NCBI RefSeq assembly: GCF_029892565.1
Contig: NZ_JARXVH010000004.1
Location: 620,001 to 684,000 of the forward strand
Direction: 5' to 3'
DNA: 64,000 bases
Origin: Streptomyces pseudovenezuelae
Lineage (GTDB): Bacteria > Actinomycetota > Actinomycetes > Streptomycetales > Streptomycetaceae
Part shown: positions 17,927 to 25,968 of the stretch, one piece after another
Position numbering within the stretch: position 1 is the stretch's first letter
Layout: each line of letters opens with the position of its first letter
Notes under the pieces: generated by a model
Database searches by the model: none
What the model was told of the DNA's origin: nothing
What the model saw: the letters and a program-made list of their open reading frames with translations, nothing else
Position numbers and translations under genes: made by a program

Positions 17927-18873
17927 AGCACCGCTCCGGCCTTGAGGGCGGCGTCGATCTCGTCGGTGGTCGGCATCGCGGAGGAGCATTCCAGGCGGGA
18001 GGCGACGATCGCGCCGGCCGCGTTGGCGTGCCGCATGATCGTCTCCAGGTCCCAGCCCTCCAGCAGGCCGTGGCAGAGGGTGCCGCCGAACGCGTCACCG
18101 GCGCCGAGACCGTTGAGGACGGTGACCGGGAGGGGTGGCACCTCGGCCGACTCGCCCTTGCGGTTCACGGCTAGGACGCCCTTGGGCCCCTGCTTGACGA
18201 CCGCCAGTTCGACACCGGCGTCCAGCAAGGCCTGGGCGGCCGCCTGCGGTTCGCGCACTCCGGTGGCGACCTCCACCTCGTCGAGGTTGCCGACCGCGAC
18301 GGTGGTGTGGCGCAGGGCCTCCTGGTAGAAGGGGCGGGCCGAGGCCGGGTCCTTCCAGAACATGGGGCGCCAGTCCAGGTCGAAGACCGTCGTACCCGCC
18401 TTGGCCCGGTGGGCCAGCGCCGCCAGCGTCGCCGTACGGCTCGGCTCCTCGCTCAGGCCGGTGCCGGTGACCCAGAAGACGCGGGCGTCGCGGATGGCGT
18501 CGAGGTCGAGGTCGTGGGCGTCGATCTCCAGGTCGGGGGCCTTGGGCTGCCGGTAGAAGTACAGCGGGAAGTCGTCCGGCGGGAAGATCTCGCAGAAGGT
18601 GACCGGGGTGGGCAGGCCGGGGACCGGAGTGACCCAGCGGTCGTCCACGCCGAAGCCCTGGAGGGCCTCGTTCAGGTAGGCGCCGAAGGGGTCGTCGCCG
18701 GTGCGGGTGATCACCGCGGAGTTCCGGCCGAGCCGGGCGGCGGCGACCGCGACGTTCGACGCCGAACCGCCGAGGAACTTGCCGAAGGTCGTCACCTGCG
18801 GGAGTGGAACGCCGGTCTGCAGCGGATACAGATCGACACCGATCCGTCCCATGGTGATGAGGTCGTACGCCAT
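17923..18873 (-). CDS. iolC: 5-dehydro-2-deoxygluconokinase
   Basis: PfkB-family sugar kinase of 316 aa that phosphorylates 5-dehydro-2-deoxygluconate. N-terminal GRIGVDLYPLQTGVPL and GGSASNVAVAAARLG bind the substrate; the C-terminal NGLGAGDAFGG carries the catalytic Asp and anion hole (GAGD). ATG 18873 follows GAAGGGAAG, while the longer frame to 18933 has no ribosome-binding site. First gene of the leftward operon iolC - aldolase - iolB - iolD - mmsA, controlled by the promoter and palindrome array just upstream. Confidence 0.94.
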   Translation of the reverse strand: MAYDLITMGRIGVDLYPLQTGVPLPQVTTFGKFLGGSASNVAVAAARLGRNSAVITRTGDDPFGAYLNEALQGFGVDDRWVTPVPGLPTPVTFCEIFPPDDFPLYFYRQPKAPDLEIDAHDLDLDAIRDARVFWVTGTGLSEEPSRTATLAALAHRAKAGTTVFDLDWRPMFWKDPASARPFYQEALRHTTVAVGNLDEVEVATGVREPQAAAQALLDAGVELAVVKQGPKGVLAVNRKGESAEVPPLPVTVLNGLGAGDAFGGTLCHGLLEGWDLETIMRHANAAGAIVASRLECSSAMPTTDEIDAALKAGAVL

Positions 18874-18903
18874 CGGCTTCCCTTCGTCACGGCTCTCCCC
18901 CGG

Positions 18904-18933
18904 TTTGTAGCCCCGGGAGCGGAGCGCTGTCAA
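18904..18933 (-). promoter_or_regulatory. promoter of the iol operon
   Basis: On the minus strand, TTGACA (18933-18928) and TACAAA (18909-18904) are separated by 18 bp. It lies 30-60 bp upstream of the iolC ATG, and its -35 box is the left arm of the operator array. Confidence 0.65.
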
Positions 18934-18972
18934 TGTTTTGTCCGGACATTCGGACGAGAGGTTGACAGCGCT
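18923..18972. promoter_or_regulatory. concentric inverted repeats, putative inositol repressor operator
   Basis: A perfect 11-bp outer inverted repeat AGCGCTGTCAA (18923-18933) / TTGACAGCGCT (18962-18972) encloses a second perfect repeat GTCCG (18940-18944) / CGGAC (18951-18955). Both share the same centre at 18947.5. TTGACA is present in each outer arm, so an opposing promoter may exist. No iol regulator gene is in the window. Confidence 0.7.
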
Positions 18973-18973
18973 T

Positions 18974-19252
18974 GCCGTGCGCCTACCGATCCGCCGGGTT
19001 CGGCACCCGTGTCAACGCGCCGCGCCCGTGAGCCCGCGTGCGCCTTTGCTGCACTCGTGTCACAAACGCCCCCTCTGTGTCACACATGTCGCGTGTACGC
19101 GGGTTATCCGTCACACCCCGCGCACAGGCACTGCCCTGCCATCACTCTGCGTCGTTCACCGGGCACAGGCTTTGTGATCGCCAGCGCAGCGCCCGGCTCC
19201 CCCGACGGCCGTTCCCGGCCGCCCCCGCGGTGCGCGCAGGGAGGTGCGTTTC
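18974..19252. other. intergenic stretch before small HTH gene
   Basis: No gene seen. It contains the perfect 11-bp palindrome TGTGTCACACA (19076-19086) and a related CGTGTCACAAA 20 bp upstream, which may be regulator half-sites for the small HTH gene. The function is a guess. Confidence 0.35.
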
Positions 19253-19453
19253 ATGACCGACCGACGGCTGTGGTCGTACAAGGAGATCGCCGCACACATC
19301 AAGGTGCAGCCGGACACCGTGCGGTCCTACCGCAAGCACGGGCTGCTGCCCCCGCCCGACCACGTCGAGGGCGGCAAGCCCTACTGGTACGCCGACACGG
19401 TCCGCACCTGGGTCGCCGCCCGGCCCGGCAACCGCAGTCGCAGAGACGACTGA
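19253..19453 (+). CDS. small helix-turn-helix DNA-binding protein
   Basis: 66-aa single-domain protein. WSYKEIAAHIKVQPDTVRSYRKHGLLPPPD is a MerR/excisionase-like winged HTH at residues 7-36, followed by a short wing (YWYADTVRTWVAARPGN). It lacks an effector domain. ATG 19253 follows AGGGAGG at 8 bp. Such stand-alone HTH proteins are common in Streptomyces and are seldom characterised. No phage genes are nearby to suggest an excisionase role. Confidence 0.78.
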   Translation: MTDRRLWSYKEIAAHIKVQPDTVRSYRKHGLLPPPDHVEGGKPYWYADTVRTWVAARPGNRSRRDD

Positions 19454-19529
19454 GCCGAGCCGGAGTCGGTCAGAGGCGGTCGGAAAAAATAGCTGTGCCC
19501 CGCCTGGTCGGTGGGGCACAGTCGTCCCC

Positions 19530-20180
19530 GTGAACGACTTCCCGATGGGCGACTTCTCCCTGCACGACTTCTCCGTCAAACCCGCGCTGACCGGCGACAA
19601 GGTCGTACTGCGGCCCGTCACCGCGGGCGACGCGGACGGCATCTGGGAGATCGTCCAGGATCCCGAGGTCGTCCGGTTCACCTTCGAGCCCTCCACCGAA
19701 CTCACCCCGGAACACCTGCGCTCCTGGTACGGCTCCCGGGCCGACGCCCCCGACCGGCTGGATCTCGCCGTCACCGACCCCGGCACCGGCGAACTCCTCG
19801 GCGAGGTCGTGCTGTACGAGTGGGATCCGGCCTCGCGCAGCTGCACGTTCCGCACGCTGATCGGACCCCGGGGGCGCGGCCGGGGCGTCGGCACCGAGGC
19901 CACCCGCCTCATCGTCGGCCACGGCTTCGAACAACTCGGCCTGCATCGCATCGAGTTGGAGGTGTACGGCCACAACCACCGGGCCCCGCGCGTCTACGAG
20001 AAGGTCGGCTTCGTGGTCGAGGGTGTGCGCCGGGAGGCCTCGCTGCGGGACGGCGAGTGGGTCGACGCGATCCTCATGGGCCTCCTCGACCGCGACTGGG
20101 CCGCCCTCAACGGCCCCGACAACGGGCCCGGCAAGGGCCCTGCCGACGGCCTCAACGCCCTCGGCTCCACGGCTCGATGA
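19530..20180 (+). CDS. GNAT family N-acetyltransferase (RimJ/RimL type)
   Basis: 216-aa acetyltransferase. The acetyl-CoA pyrophosphate loop [16 protein letters not shown] lies in the middle, followed by [26 protein letters not shown], the usual RimL-like pattern in which the protein N-terminus or a small amine is acetylated. Start is GTG. Its last 29 bp overlap the end of the convergent alcohol dehydrogenase gene, so the C-terminal tail rich in [10 protein letters not shown] may be poorly constrained. Confidence 0.86.
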   Translation: MNDFPMGDFSLHDFSVKPALTGDKVVLRPVTAGDADGIWEIVQDPEVVRFTFEPSTELTPEHLRSWYGSRADAPDRLDLAVTDPGTGELLGEVVLYEWDPASRSCTFRTLIGPRGRGRGVGTEATRLIVGHGFEQLGLHRIELEVYGHNHRAPRVYEKVGFVVEGVRREASLRDGEWVDAILMGLLDRDWAALNGPDNGPGKGPADGLNALGSTAR

Positions 20181-21204
20181 CCGTGACGCCCGCTCCCGGC
20201 GCCGTGCCCATCGAGGCCAACGCGTCCGGAGTGGCGTCCAGCGTGATCGTGGACGTGACCAGGAGGTCGGGGCGCAGGGCTCCGGCGCGGACCAGCTCCA
20301 GCATCGGCGGGTAGGTGTGCGCGGCCATGCCGTGGCTGCCGAGGAGTTCGAGCTCCAGGGCGATCGCGCGGGCCATGGGGACGGGGGTCGTGCCGTCGGC
20401 CGACGGGAGCAGGCCGACCTGGATGTGCCGGCCGCGGCGGCGCAGGCCGTTCACCGAGGCGGCGCAGGTGACCAGCGAGCCCAGGGCGTCGAGCGACAGA
20501 TGGGCTCCCCCGCCGGTCAGTTCGCGGATCGCGGCGGCCGGGTCGGTGGTGCGCCCGGCGTCCACACACTCCGCCGCGCCGAACTTCCGCGCCAGGTCCA
20601 ACGCCCCCGGCGACACATCGACGGCCACCACCCGCGCCCCCGCGGCCGCCGCGATCATCACCGCGGACAGCCCCACTCCCCCGCAACCGTGCACGACGAC
20701 CCACTCCCCCGCCGCCACCCTGCCCTGCTGCACCACCGCCCGGAACGCCGTGGCGAACCGGCAGCCGAGCGAGGCCGCGGTGGCGAACGACATCTCGTCG
20801 GGTACGGCGACCAGGTTCACGTCGGCGTGGTCCAGCGCCACGTACTCGGCGAACGAACCCCAGTGCGTGAACCCGGGCTGGGTCTGCCGCTCGCAGACCT
20901 GCTGGTCGCCGGCCGCGCATGCTCCGCAGGTTCCGCAGGCGCACACGAAGGGGACGGTGACGCGGTCGCCGGGGTGCCAGTCGTGCACCCCGGCGCCGAT
21001 CTCCTCGACCACTCCGGCGAGTTCGTGGCCCGGCACGTGGGGCAGGGTGATGTCCGGGTCGTGGCCCTGCCAGCCGTGCCAGTCGCTTCGGCAGAGGCCG
21101 GTGGCCTCTACCCGTACGACCACTCCGTGGTCTGCCGGGCGGGGGGCTGGTACGTCGCGTACTTCGGCGGGCTCACCGAAGTGCTCGAATACCACCGCTC
21201 TCAT
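20152..21204 (-). CDS. zinc-dependent alcohol dehydrogenase
   Basis: 350-aa medium-chain dehydrogenase/reductase. Catalytic zinc ligands lie in CRSDWH and GHELAG; four clustered cysteines in [17 protein letters not shown] bind the structural zinc; the Rossmann motif GCGGVGLS binds NAD(P). The start [12 protein letters not shown] at ATG 21204 follows GGGAG at 5 bp. It overlaps the end of the MmpL gene by 32 bp on the same strand, so it may be the second gene of that operon. Substrate not readable. Confidence 0.9.
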   Translation of the reverse strand: MRAVVFEHFGEPAEVRDVPAPRPADHGVVVRVEATGLCRSDWHGWQGHDPDITLPHVPGHELAGVVEEIGAGVHDWHPGDRVTVPFVCACGTCGACAAGDQQVCERQTQPGFTHWGSFAEYVALDHADVNLVAVPDEMSFATAASLGCRFATAFRAVVQQGRVAAGEWVVVHGCGGVGLSAVMIAAAAGARVVAVDVSPGALDLARKFGAAECVDAGRTTDPAAAIRELTGGGAHLSLDALGSLVTCAASVNGLRRRGRHIQVGLLPSADGTTPVPMARAIALELELLGSHGMAAHTYPPMLELVRAGALRPDLLVTSTITLDATPDALASMGTAPGAGVTVIEPWSRGR

Positions 21205-23482
21205 GTGGACTCCCATCGCCGTCGCGGTCTGCGGGTACGTCGTGGCTGGTCGCCCCGTCCCCCGCGCCCCTGGCGGGGCGCTCATGACCACCCTCGCTCA
21301 GACCGAACCGCTGATGGAAGCGCCGCAACGGGCCCGGTGCCCACCAGGTCGCCTTCCCCGTCAGCCGCATGACCGCCGGTACCAGCAGGCTTCGCACGAT
21401 CATCGCGTCCATAAGGACGGCCAGGGCGATGCCGAGGCCCAGCATCTTGGTGTTGGTCACGCGGGAGGTGCCGATGGCGACCATGACGACCGCCAGGATG
21501 ACCGCCGCCGCCGTGATCAGGCCGCCCGTGCGCTGCAGTCCGTGCCGCACCGCCCCGTTGTGGTCGCCCGTCCTGTCGTACTCCTCCTTGATGCGGGAGA
21601 GCAGGAAGACGCCGTAGTCCATGGAGAGACCGAAGGCCACGCAGAACATCAGGACCGGCAGGGTCGTCTCTATGGAGCCGGGGCTGGTGAAGCCGAGCAG
21701 GCCGGAGAGGTGGCCGTCCTGGAAGACCCAGACCACCGCGCCGAACATGGCCGACAGACTGAGCGCGTTGAGCACCACCGCCTGGATCGGTATCAGCACG
21801 CTGCCGGTGAGCAGGAAGACCAGGAACAGGGTGACGACCGCGATGAAGCCGGCCGCCCAGGGCAGGCGCTCCCCTATCGCGTGCTTGGAGTCGACCAGGA
21901 CGGCCGCGGTGCCGGTCACCTTGGTGTCGAAGGGGGCGTCCGTGGCACGCAGGTCGTGCACCAGGCGCTGTGCGTCGTCACCGACCGCCTCGCCCTTCGG
22001 CGTCACGGTGAAGTACGCCGAGTCGCCCTTCACCAACGGGCCGTCGACACGCACCACTTCGGACAGCGCGGCCACCCGGTCCTTGTACGCGGTGTACTGC
22101 GCCGGGGTCGCCTTCCCCTCGGCGAGGACTTCGAGGCCGCCGCCGGGGCTGCCCGGGAAGCCGTCCCGGATGTGCTGCTGCACGATGTGCGACTCGGACG
22201 TGGAGGGCAGCTGGCGGTCGTCCGCCGTGCCGAACTTGACGCCCAGGAAAGGGAGTCCGAGCAGGACGAGCACGGCCGTGGTGCCCAGGGCGAAGAACGG
22301 GGCTCGGCGCATGACGAGCGTCGCCAGGCGCGCCCAGGCCTTGCCCTTCTCACCGGGAGCCCCGAAGGCGGAGGTGCCCGAGGTCTCAGCGGCAGCAGAC
22401 CTGGACCGGCCCCGGCGGAACAGCCGGCGCAAGTCCAAGGCGTCGACCCGGTGGCCCAGCAGGATCAGGGCAGCCGGAAGCAGGATCAGGGCAGCCGCCG
22501 CGGCCAGCAGCACCACCGCGATGCCGGCGTAGGCGAAGGAGCGCAGGAAGTACTGCGGGAAGACCAGCATCGCCGCCAGTGAGACCGCGACCGTGAGGGC
22601 CGAGAAGAGGACGGTCCGGCCGGCCGTGCGCAGGGTGGTGCCCACGGCCTGCAACGGCTCGGCGCCGCCGGACAGTTCCTCTCGGAAGCGGCGGACGATG
22701 AACAACGCGTAGTCGACGGCCAGTCCGAGGCCCAGGGCCGTGGTGAGGTTGATCGCGAAGACGGAGACGTCGGTGAGTTCGGTGAGTCCGCGCAGTACCG
22801 CGTTCGTACCGAGGATCGCGACGATGCCGATGCCGAGCGGGAGCAGGGCGGCGACGGCGCTGCCGAAGACCATCACCAGCAGGACGAGCGTCACCGGCAG
22901 GGCGATCAGCTCGGCGCGGGCCAGGTCCTCCTTGATGATCGTCTGCATCTCGTGCCGGACCGCGACGATGCCGCCGATCTTCACCTCCACCGGGCCGTGC
23001 GTGCCCCGGAAGTGGGGCGCCATGCGGTCGAGGGTGTCGCTCATCGTGCTCTCGTCGCCGGTGATGCGGGCGGCGATCAGCGCCTCGTGGCCGTCCTTCG
23101 CGCGCAGGGACGGTGCCGTCGCGGCGTCGGCCTGCCAGTAGGAGCCGACGCCCGTCACGCCCGGCTCGGCGGCCAGGCGGGCGGTGAGGTTCCGGGCCTC
23201 GGCGGCGACCGCGGAGTCGTCGACGTCGGCGCTGCCCGAGTCGACCAGGAGCAGGAAGTTGGGCTGGGAGTCCGGGAACTCGCGCTCCAGGGCCTTGGTC
23301 GCGTACGTGGACTGGGCGTCCGGGTCCTCCCAGCCACCGCTGCCGAGACGGTCGGCGACCCCGCTGCCCGCCACGACGGCGAGCGCGGTGATCACCAGGG
23401 CCACCAGCAGCGACAGCCGTGGCCGGGCGGTAACGAAGCGGGTCCAGCCGCCGAGCCTCGGCGGCTTGTTGACTTCGGTCAT
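21173..23482 (-). CDS. MmpL/RND family exporter
   Basis: 769-aa MMPL transporter with two repeats of one helix, an external loop and about five helices. The first helix is at about 24-44, with helix clusters at 190-330 and 520-690; the second half has the conserved [20 protein letters not shown]. Family members export lipids, siderophores or drugs using the proton gradient. The C-terminal 35-40 residues ([13 protein letters not shown]...) are low complexity and partly encoded by a dispersed repeat at 21242-21280. ATG 23482 follows AAGGGGAC. Divergent TetR gene nearby; an operator lies between. Confidence 0.92.
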   Translation of the reverse strand: MTEVNKPPRLGGWTRFVTARPRLSLLVALVITALAVVAGSGVADRLGSGGWEDPDAQSTYATKALEREFPDSQPNFLLLVDSGSADVDDSAVAAEARNLTARLAAEPGVTGVGSYWQADAATAPSLRAKDGHEALIAARITGDESTMSDTLDRMAPHFRGTHGPVEVKIGGIVAVRHEMQTIIKEDLARAELIALPVTLVLLVMVFGSAVAALLPLGIGIVAILGTNAVLRGLTELTDVSVFAINLTTALGLGLAVDYALFIVRRFREELSGGAEPLQAVGTTLRTAGRTVLFSALTVAVSLAAMLVFPQYFLRSFAYAGIAVVLLAAAAALILLPAALILLGHRVDALDLRRLFRRGRSRSAAAETSGTSAFGAPGEKGKAWARLATLVMRRAPFFALGTTAVLVLLGLPFLGVKFGTADDRQLPSTSESHIVQQHIRDGFPGSPGGGLEVLAEGKATPAQYTAYKDRVAALSEVVRVDGPLVKGDSAYFTVTPKGEAVGDDAQRLVHDLRATDAPFDTKVTGTAAVLVDSKHAIGERLPWAAGFIAVVTLFLVFLLTGSVLIPIQAVVLNALSLSAMFGAVVWVFQDGHLSGLLGFTSPGSIETTLPVLMFCVAFGLSMDYGVFLLSRIKEEYDRTGDHNGAVRHGLQRTGGLITAAAVILAVVMVAIGTSRVTNTKMLGLGIALAVLMDAMIVRSLLVPAVMRLTGKATWWAPGPLRRFHQRFGLSEGGHERPARGAGDGATSHDVPADRDGDGSPHESGGIRALR
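21242..21280 (+). repeat. Streptomyces dispersed repeat, copy B
   Basis: GTGGCTGGTCGCCCCGTCCC, then CCGCGCCCCTGGCGGGGCG. It resembles copy A at 11108-11140 and includes a short hairpin arm pair CGCCCC / GGGGCG. It lies inside the 3' end of the MmpL gene and upstream of the alcohol dehydrogenase start. Confidence 0.65.
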
Positions 23483-23528
23483 CGTGCGGTGTCCCCTTCA
23501 CCGTGGAAAACCCGTGGAAGCCATAGAC

Positions 23529-23589
23529 TGGCAAACACGAGAGATCGCTCGCGTTTCTCCAGAATGCGAGCGACCACTCGCGTTTGTCA
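23529..23589. promoter_or_regulatory. long inverted-repeat operator between MmpL and TetR genes
   Basis: A 24-bp inverted repeat (arms 23529-23552 and 23566-23589, 20 of 24 positions complementary, 13-bp spacer). Each arm carries CAAAC, CGAG and TCGCTCGC. Its size would fit two TetR dimers controlling both divergent genes. Confidence 0.75.
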
Positions 23590-23617
23590 ATGGCGTTCGG
23601 AGACTTGGGGATAACGC

Positions 23618-24370
23618 GTGCCCGACACCTCGCGGAACGAGCAGCACGAGCAGGCCGGAGAGAACGGAAAGGCCGGACAGGCAGAGCAGGTCGGACCCAC
23701 CGGGCAGGCCGAGGAGGCCGCGCGGGCCGACCAGCCGCGCCGTCGCCAGGCCCGCGGTGAGCGCCGTATCGCCCAGCTCCTCGAAGCCGCCGCCACCGTC
23801 TTCTCCACCGCCGGCTACACGGCCGCCAGCACCAACGCCATCGCCCGCGAGGCCGGCGTCTCCCCGGGCACGCTCTACCAGTTCTTCCCGAACAAGGAAG
23901 CGATCGCGATCGAGCTGGGCCAGCGGCTCATGCACGAGATGCGGGAGACGTACGGCGAGGCGCTCGGCCCGGTCGATCCCGGGAGCACGCTGGAGGAGGT
24001 CGTGGGCGCCGCCGTGGACCGGTTCGTCGCCTTCAACTGCGAGCACCCGGTGTTCTTCTCGCTGCTGCACGGCCCGGACGTCCCCGGCCGGCTCGACGAG
24101 GAGCACGACGCGCTGCACGCGGCGCTGACCGGCCGGATAGAGACACTGATCGCGAGTCTCCTGCCCGAGGCGCCCGCCACCGACGTCACGCGCACCGCGC
24201 AGGTCTGCCTCGGCACGTACAAGGCGGGTCTCGAACTGGTCCTCTCGCGCGAGGGCGCCGAGCGGGACGCCTACGTCCAGGAGATCAAGAACGTCCTGAC
24301 CCGCTACCTGGAGCCCCTGGTCGGCGACCGCCTCGGCCGGGCCGCCGCCGCCACGACGACCGGCCCGTAG
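23618..24370 (+). CDS. TetR family regulator, divergent from MmpL exporter
   Basis: 250-aa repressor. An unusual 45-residue Gln/Glu-rich N-terminal extension precedes the TetR HTH (STNAIAREAGVSPGTLYQFFPNKEAIAIEL, about 71-99). The C-terminal domain is helical. GTG 23618 is the annotated start; GGGGAT sits just before it. An internal start near the HTH would also make a normal-length TetR, so the extension is uncertain. Probably represses itself and the exporter through the 24-bp inverted repeat. Confidence 0.88.
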   Translation: MPDTSRNEQHEQAGENGKAGQAEQVGPTGQAEEAARADQPRRRQARGERRIAQLLEAAATVFSTAGYTAASTNAIAREAGVSPGTLYQFFPNKEAIAIELGQRLMHEMRETYGEALGPVDPGSTLEEVVGAAVDRFVAFNCEHPVFFSLLHGPDVPGRLDEEHDALHAALTGRIETLIASLLPEAPATDVTRTAQVCLGTYKAGLELVLSREGAERDAYVQEIKNVLTRYLEPLVGDRLGRAAAATTTGP

Positions 24371-24605
24371 CCCACCCAGCCCAGCGCGTCCGGCCCGGCC
24401 GCGACGCCCGGCGGGATCGCGAGGACGGCGAGCGGCACCGGCGGCCCCGGCCGATCCGGTGCGCCGGCGGCGGCGCGAGCACCTCGATGGACCTGTTCAG
24501 GGACGGCGTCCCGGACTGCGGCACGGCGCGCGGCTACCTAAAGTGCGGACAAAACGGCCGTACGCCGCCGACCCGTGCCCGAGCCATCGCCTGAGGGGAC
24601 CCGCC
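24371..24605. other. intergenic stretch before PrsW-like gene
   Basis: 235 bp without a convincing gene. An open frame starting ATG GAC CTG TTC (24487) runs 35 codons on the plus strand without a ribosome-binding site; I leave it unannotated. Confidence 0.4.
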
Positions 24606-25559
24606 GTGACCCACTCGACGCCGCCGCCCGACGCCTCCCGGGCCCGCATCCCCGGACCGCAGCAACCGCCACCGACGTACCCCCAGATCCGGACGGGACT
24701 GTGGAAGCGGTGCCTGTGGGGCGGGCTCGCGCTGTGGGTGCTGACCGTGCTGGTCACGTACGCGACGAAGAACACGACGCTGCTGCCGACCCTGATCCTG
24801 CTCGGCAGCTTCCTGGTGCCGGTCACCTTCGTGCTGTGGGCGTACGAGCGGCACGGCCGTGACCTGGGCGTCAGCGTGATCCTCGGCTGTTTCCTGACCG
24901 GCGGCACGCTCGGGGTGCTGGGCGCCTCGGTGATGGAGTACTACCTGCTGCACCCCTCCTTCTGGATGTTCGTCGGCGTCGGGCTGATCGAGGAGGCGGC
25001 GAAGCTGGGCGCGCTGATGTTCGTGCTGCGCCGGCAGGTCCGGATCCGCGGGATGCGGTCGGGGCTCGTGCTCGGCGCGACCGTCGGCTTCGGCTTCGCG
25101 GCCCTGGAGAGCGCCGGGTACGCCTTCAACGCGGCCGTCTCCACGCAGGGCATCGATCTGCGCGCCCTGCTGGAGACCGAGATCCTGCGCGGGGTGCTGG
25201 CCCCCTTCGGGCACGGTCTGTGGACGGCGATCGCGGGCGGTGTCCTGCTCTCCTACCGTCGCCCGAACGGGCGCTTCCAGTTCATCGGCCCGGTGCTCGG
25301 CGCGTACCTCGGCGTCTCCCTGCTGCACGCCCTGTGGGACTCGACGCACGGGATCGCGATCTGGCTGGTGGCCCGGCTGGCCGGCACCGGAGTGGACCGG
25401 CAGCTCTTCGCCCAGGGGTACATTCCGCGGCCGACCGAGCAGCAGGAGCACCTTTTCACGTTGTTCTCGGTGGGCGGGATGGTGCTGGTGTCGCTGCTCG
25501 GCATCGCCTGGGCGCGGTCGTTGTCCCGCCGCGACCCCTCTTGGAGAAATACCCCCTAG
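24606..25559 (+). CDS. PrsW family intramembrane metalloprotease
   Basis: 317-aa polytopic membrane protein with about eight helices. PrsW signatures are EEAAK (in GLIEEAAKLGAL), the following FAALESAGYAF, and the histidine-containing segments FGHGLWTA and HALWDSTHG, which together build the metal site. PrsW proteins cleave membrane anti-sigma factors; the target here is unknown. GTG 24606 follows GAGGGGA. The N-terminal 40 residues are Pro-rich and cytoplasmic. Its final codons and stop are part of the copper operator of the next gene. Confidence 0.87.
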   Translation: MTHSTPPPDASRARIPGPQQPPPTYPQIRTGLWKRCLWGGLALWVLTVLVTYATKNTTLLPTLILLGSFLVPVTFVLWAYERHGRDLGVSVILGCFLTGGTLGVLGASVMEYYLLHPSFWMFVGVGLIEEAAKLGALMFVLRRQVRIRGMRSGLVLGATVGFGFAALESAGYAFNAAVSTQGIDLRALLETEILRGVLAPFGHGLWTAIAGGVLLSYRRPNGRFQFIGPVLGAYLGVSLLHALWDSTHGIAIWLVARLAGTGVDRQLFAQGYIPRPTEQQEHLFTLFSVGGMVLVSLLGIAWARSLSRRDPSWRNTP

Positions 25560-25568
25560 GGGTATAGT
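25541..25568 (+). promoter_or_regulatory. copZ promoter with CsoR-type operator
   Basis: ATACCCC-CTA-GGGGTAT (25549-25565) is a perfect 7-bp dyad matching the known copper-repressor CsoR box. It fills the spacer between TTGGAG (25541-25546) and TATAGT (25563-25568), so binding would block RNA polymerase. It overlaps the stop codon of the PrsW gene. No csoR gene is in the window. Confidence 0.85.
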
Positions 25569-25632
25569 GTGAGGAGCGAAAGGCCCCCCGTGGGCCTCCT
25601 CGACCCCACACGCCTCGATGAGGAGTAACGAC

Positions 25633-25872
25633 ATGACCGCCCACACCGACACCCCGGGAACCGTCACCACCGTCTACAAGGTGACCGGGATGAGCTGCGG
25701 ACACTGCGAGGGCTCCGTCTCCGGCGAGATCTCCGGACTCCCCGGTGTCACCTCGGTGAAGGCCGTCGCCTCGACCGGTGAGGTCACCGTCGTCTCCGAG
25801 AGCCCGCTGGACGAGGCCGCGGTGCGCGCCGCGGTCGACGAGGCCGGTTTCGAGCTCGCCGGCCAGGTCTGA
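25633..25872 (+). CDS. copZ: copper chaperone, heavy-metal-associated domain
   Basis: 79-aa cytoplasmic Cu(I) carrier with a single ferredoxin-like HMA fold. The metal site is GMSCGHC; GLPGVTSVKAV and VDEAGFEL complete the family pattern. ATG 25633 follows GAGGAG at 8 bp; the upstream in-frame ATG at 25618 overlaps that site. It is the first gene after the CsoR-type operator and hands copper to the ATPase encoded 97 bp downstream. Confidence 0.93.
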   Translation: MTAHTDTPGTVTTVYKVTGMSCGHCEGSVSGEISGLPGVTSVKAVASTGEVTVVSESPLDEAAVRAAVDEAGFELAGQV

Positions 25873-25968
25873 AACAGCACTCGCACCACAGTTCTGCTCT
25901 CCGACCGGGCCGTGCCGACCAGCTGATACTGGCTCCGTACGGCCTGGTCCGATGTCTGGAGTCCGGAC

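Noticed and set aside
19253..19453. Small HTH protein as a phage excisionase marking an integrated element
   Set aside because: No integrase, attachment repeats or phage genes lie near it.
24487..24594. 35-codon plus-strand frame beginning ATG GAC CTG TTC
   Set aside because: No ribosome-binding site, no recognisable pattern; treated as intergenic.
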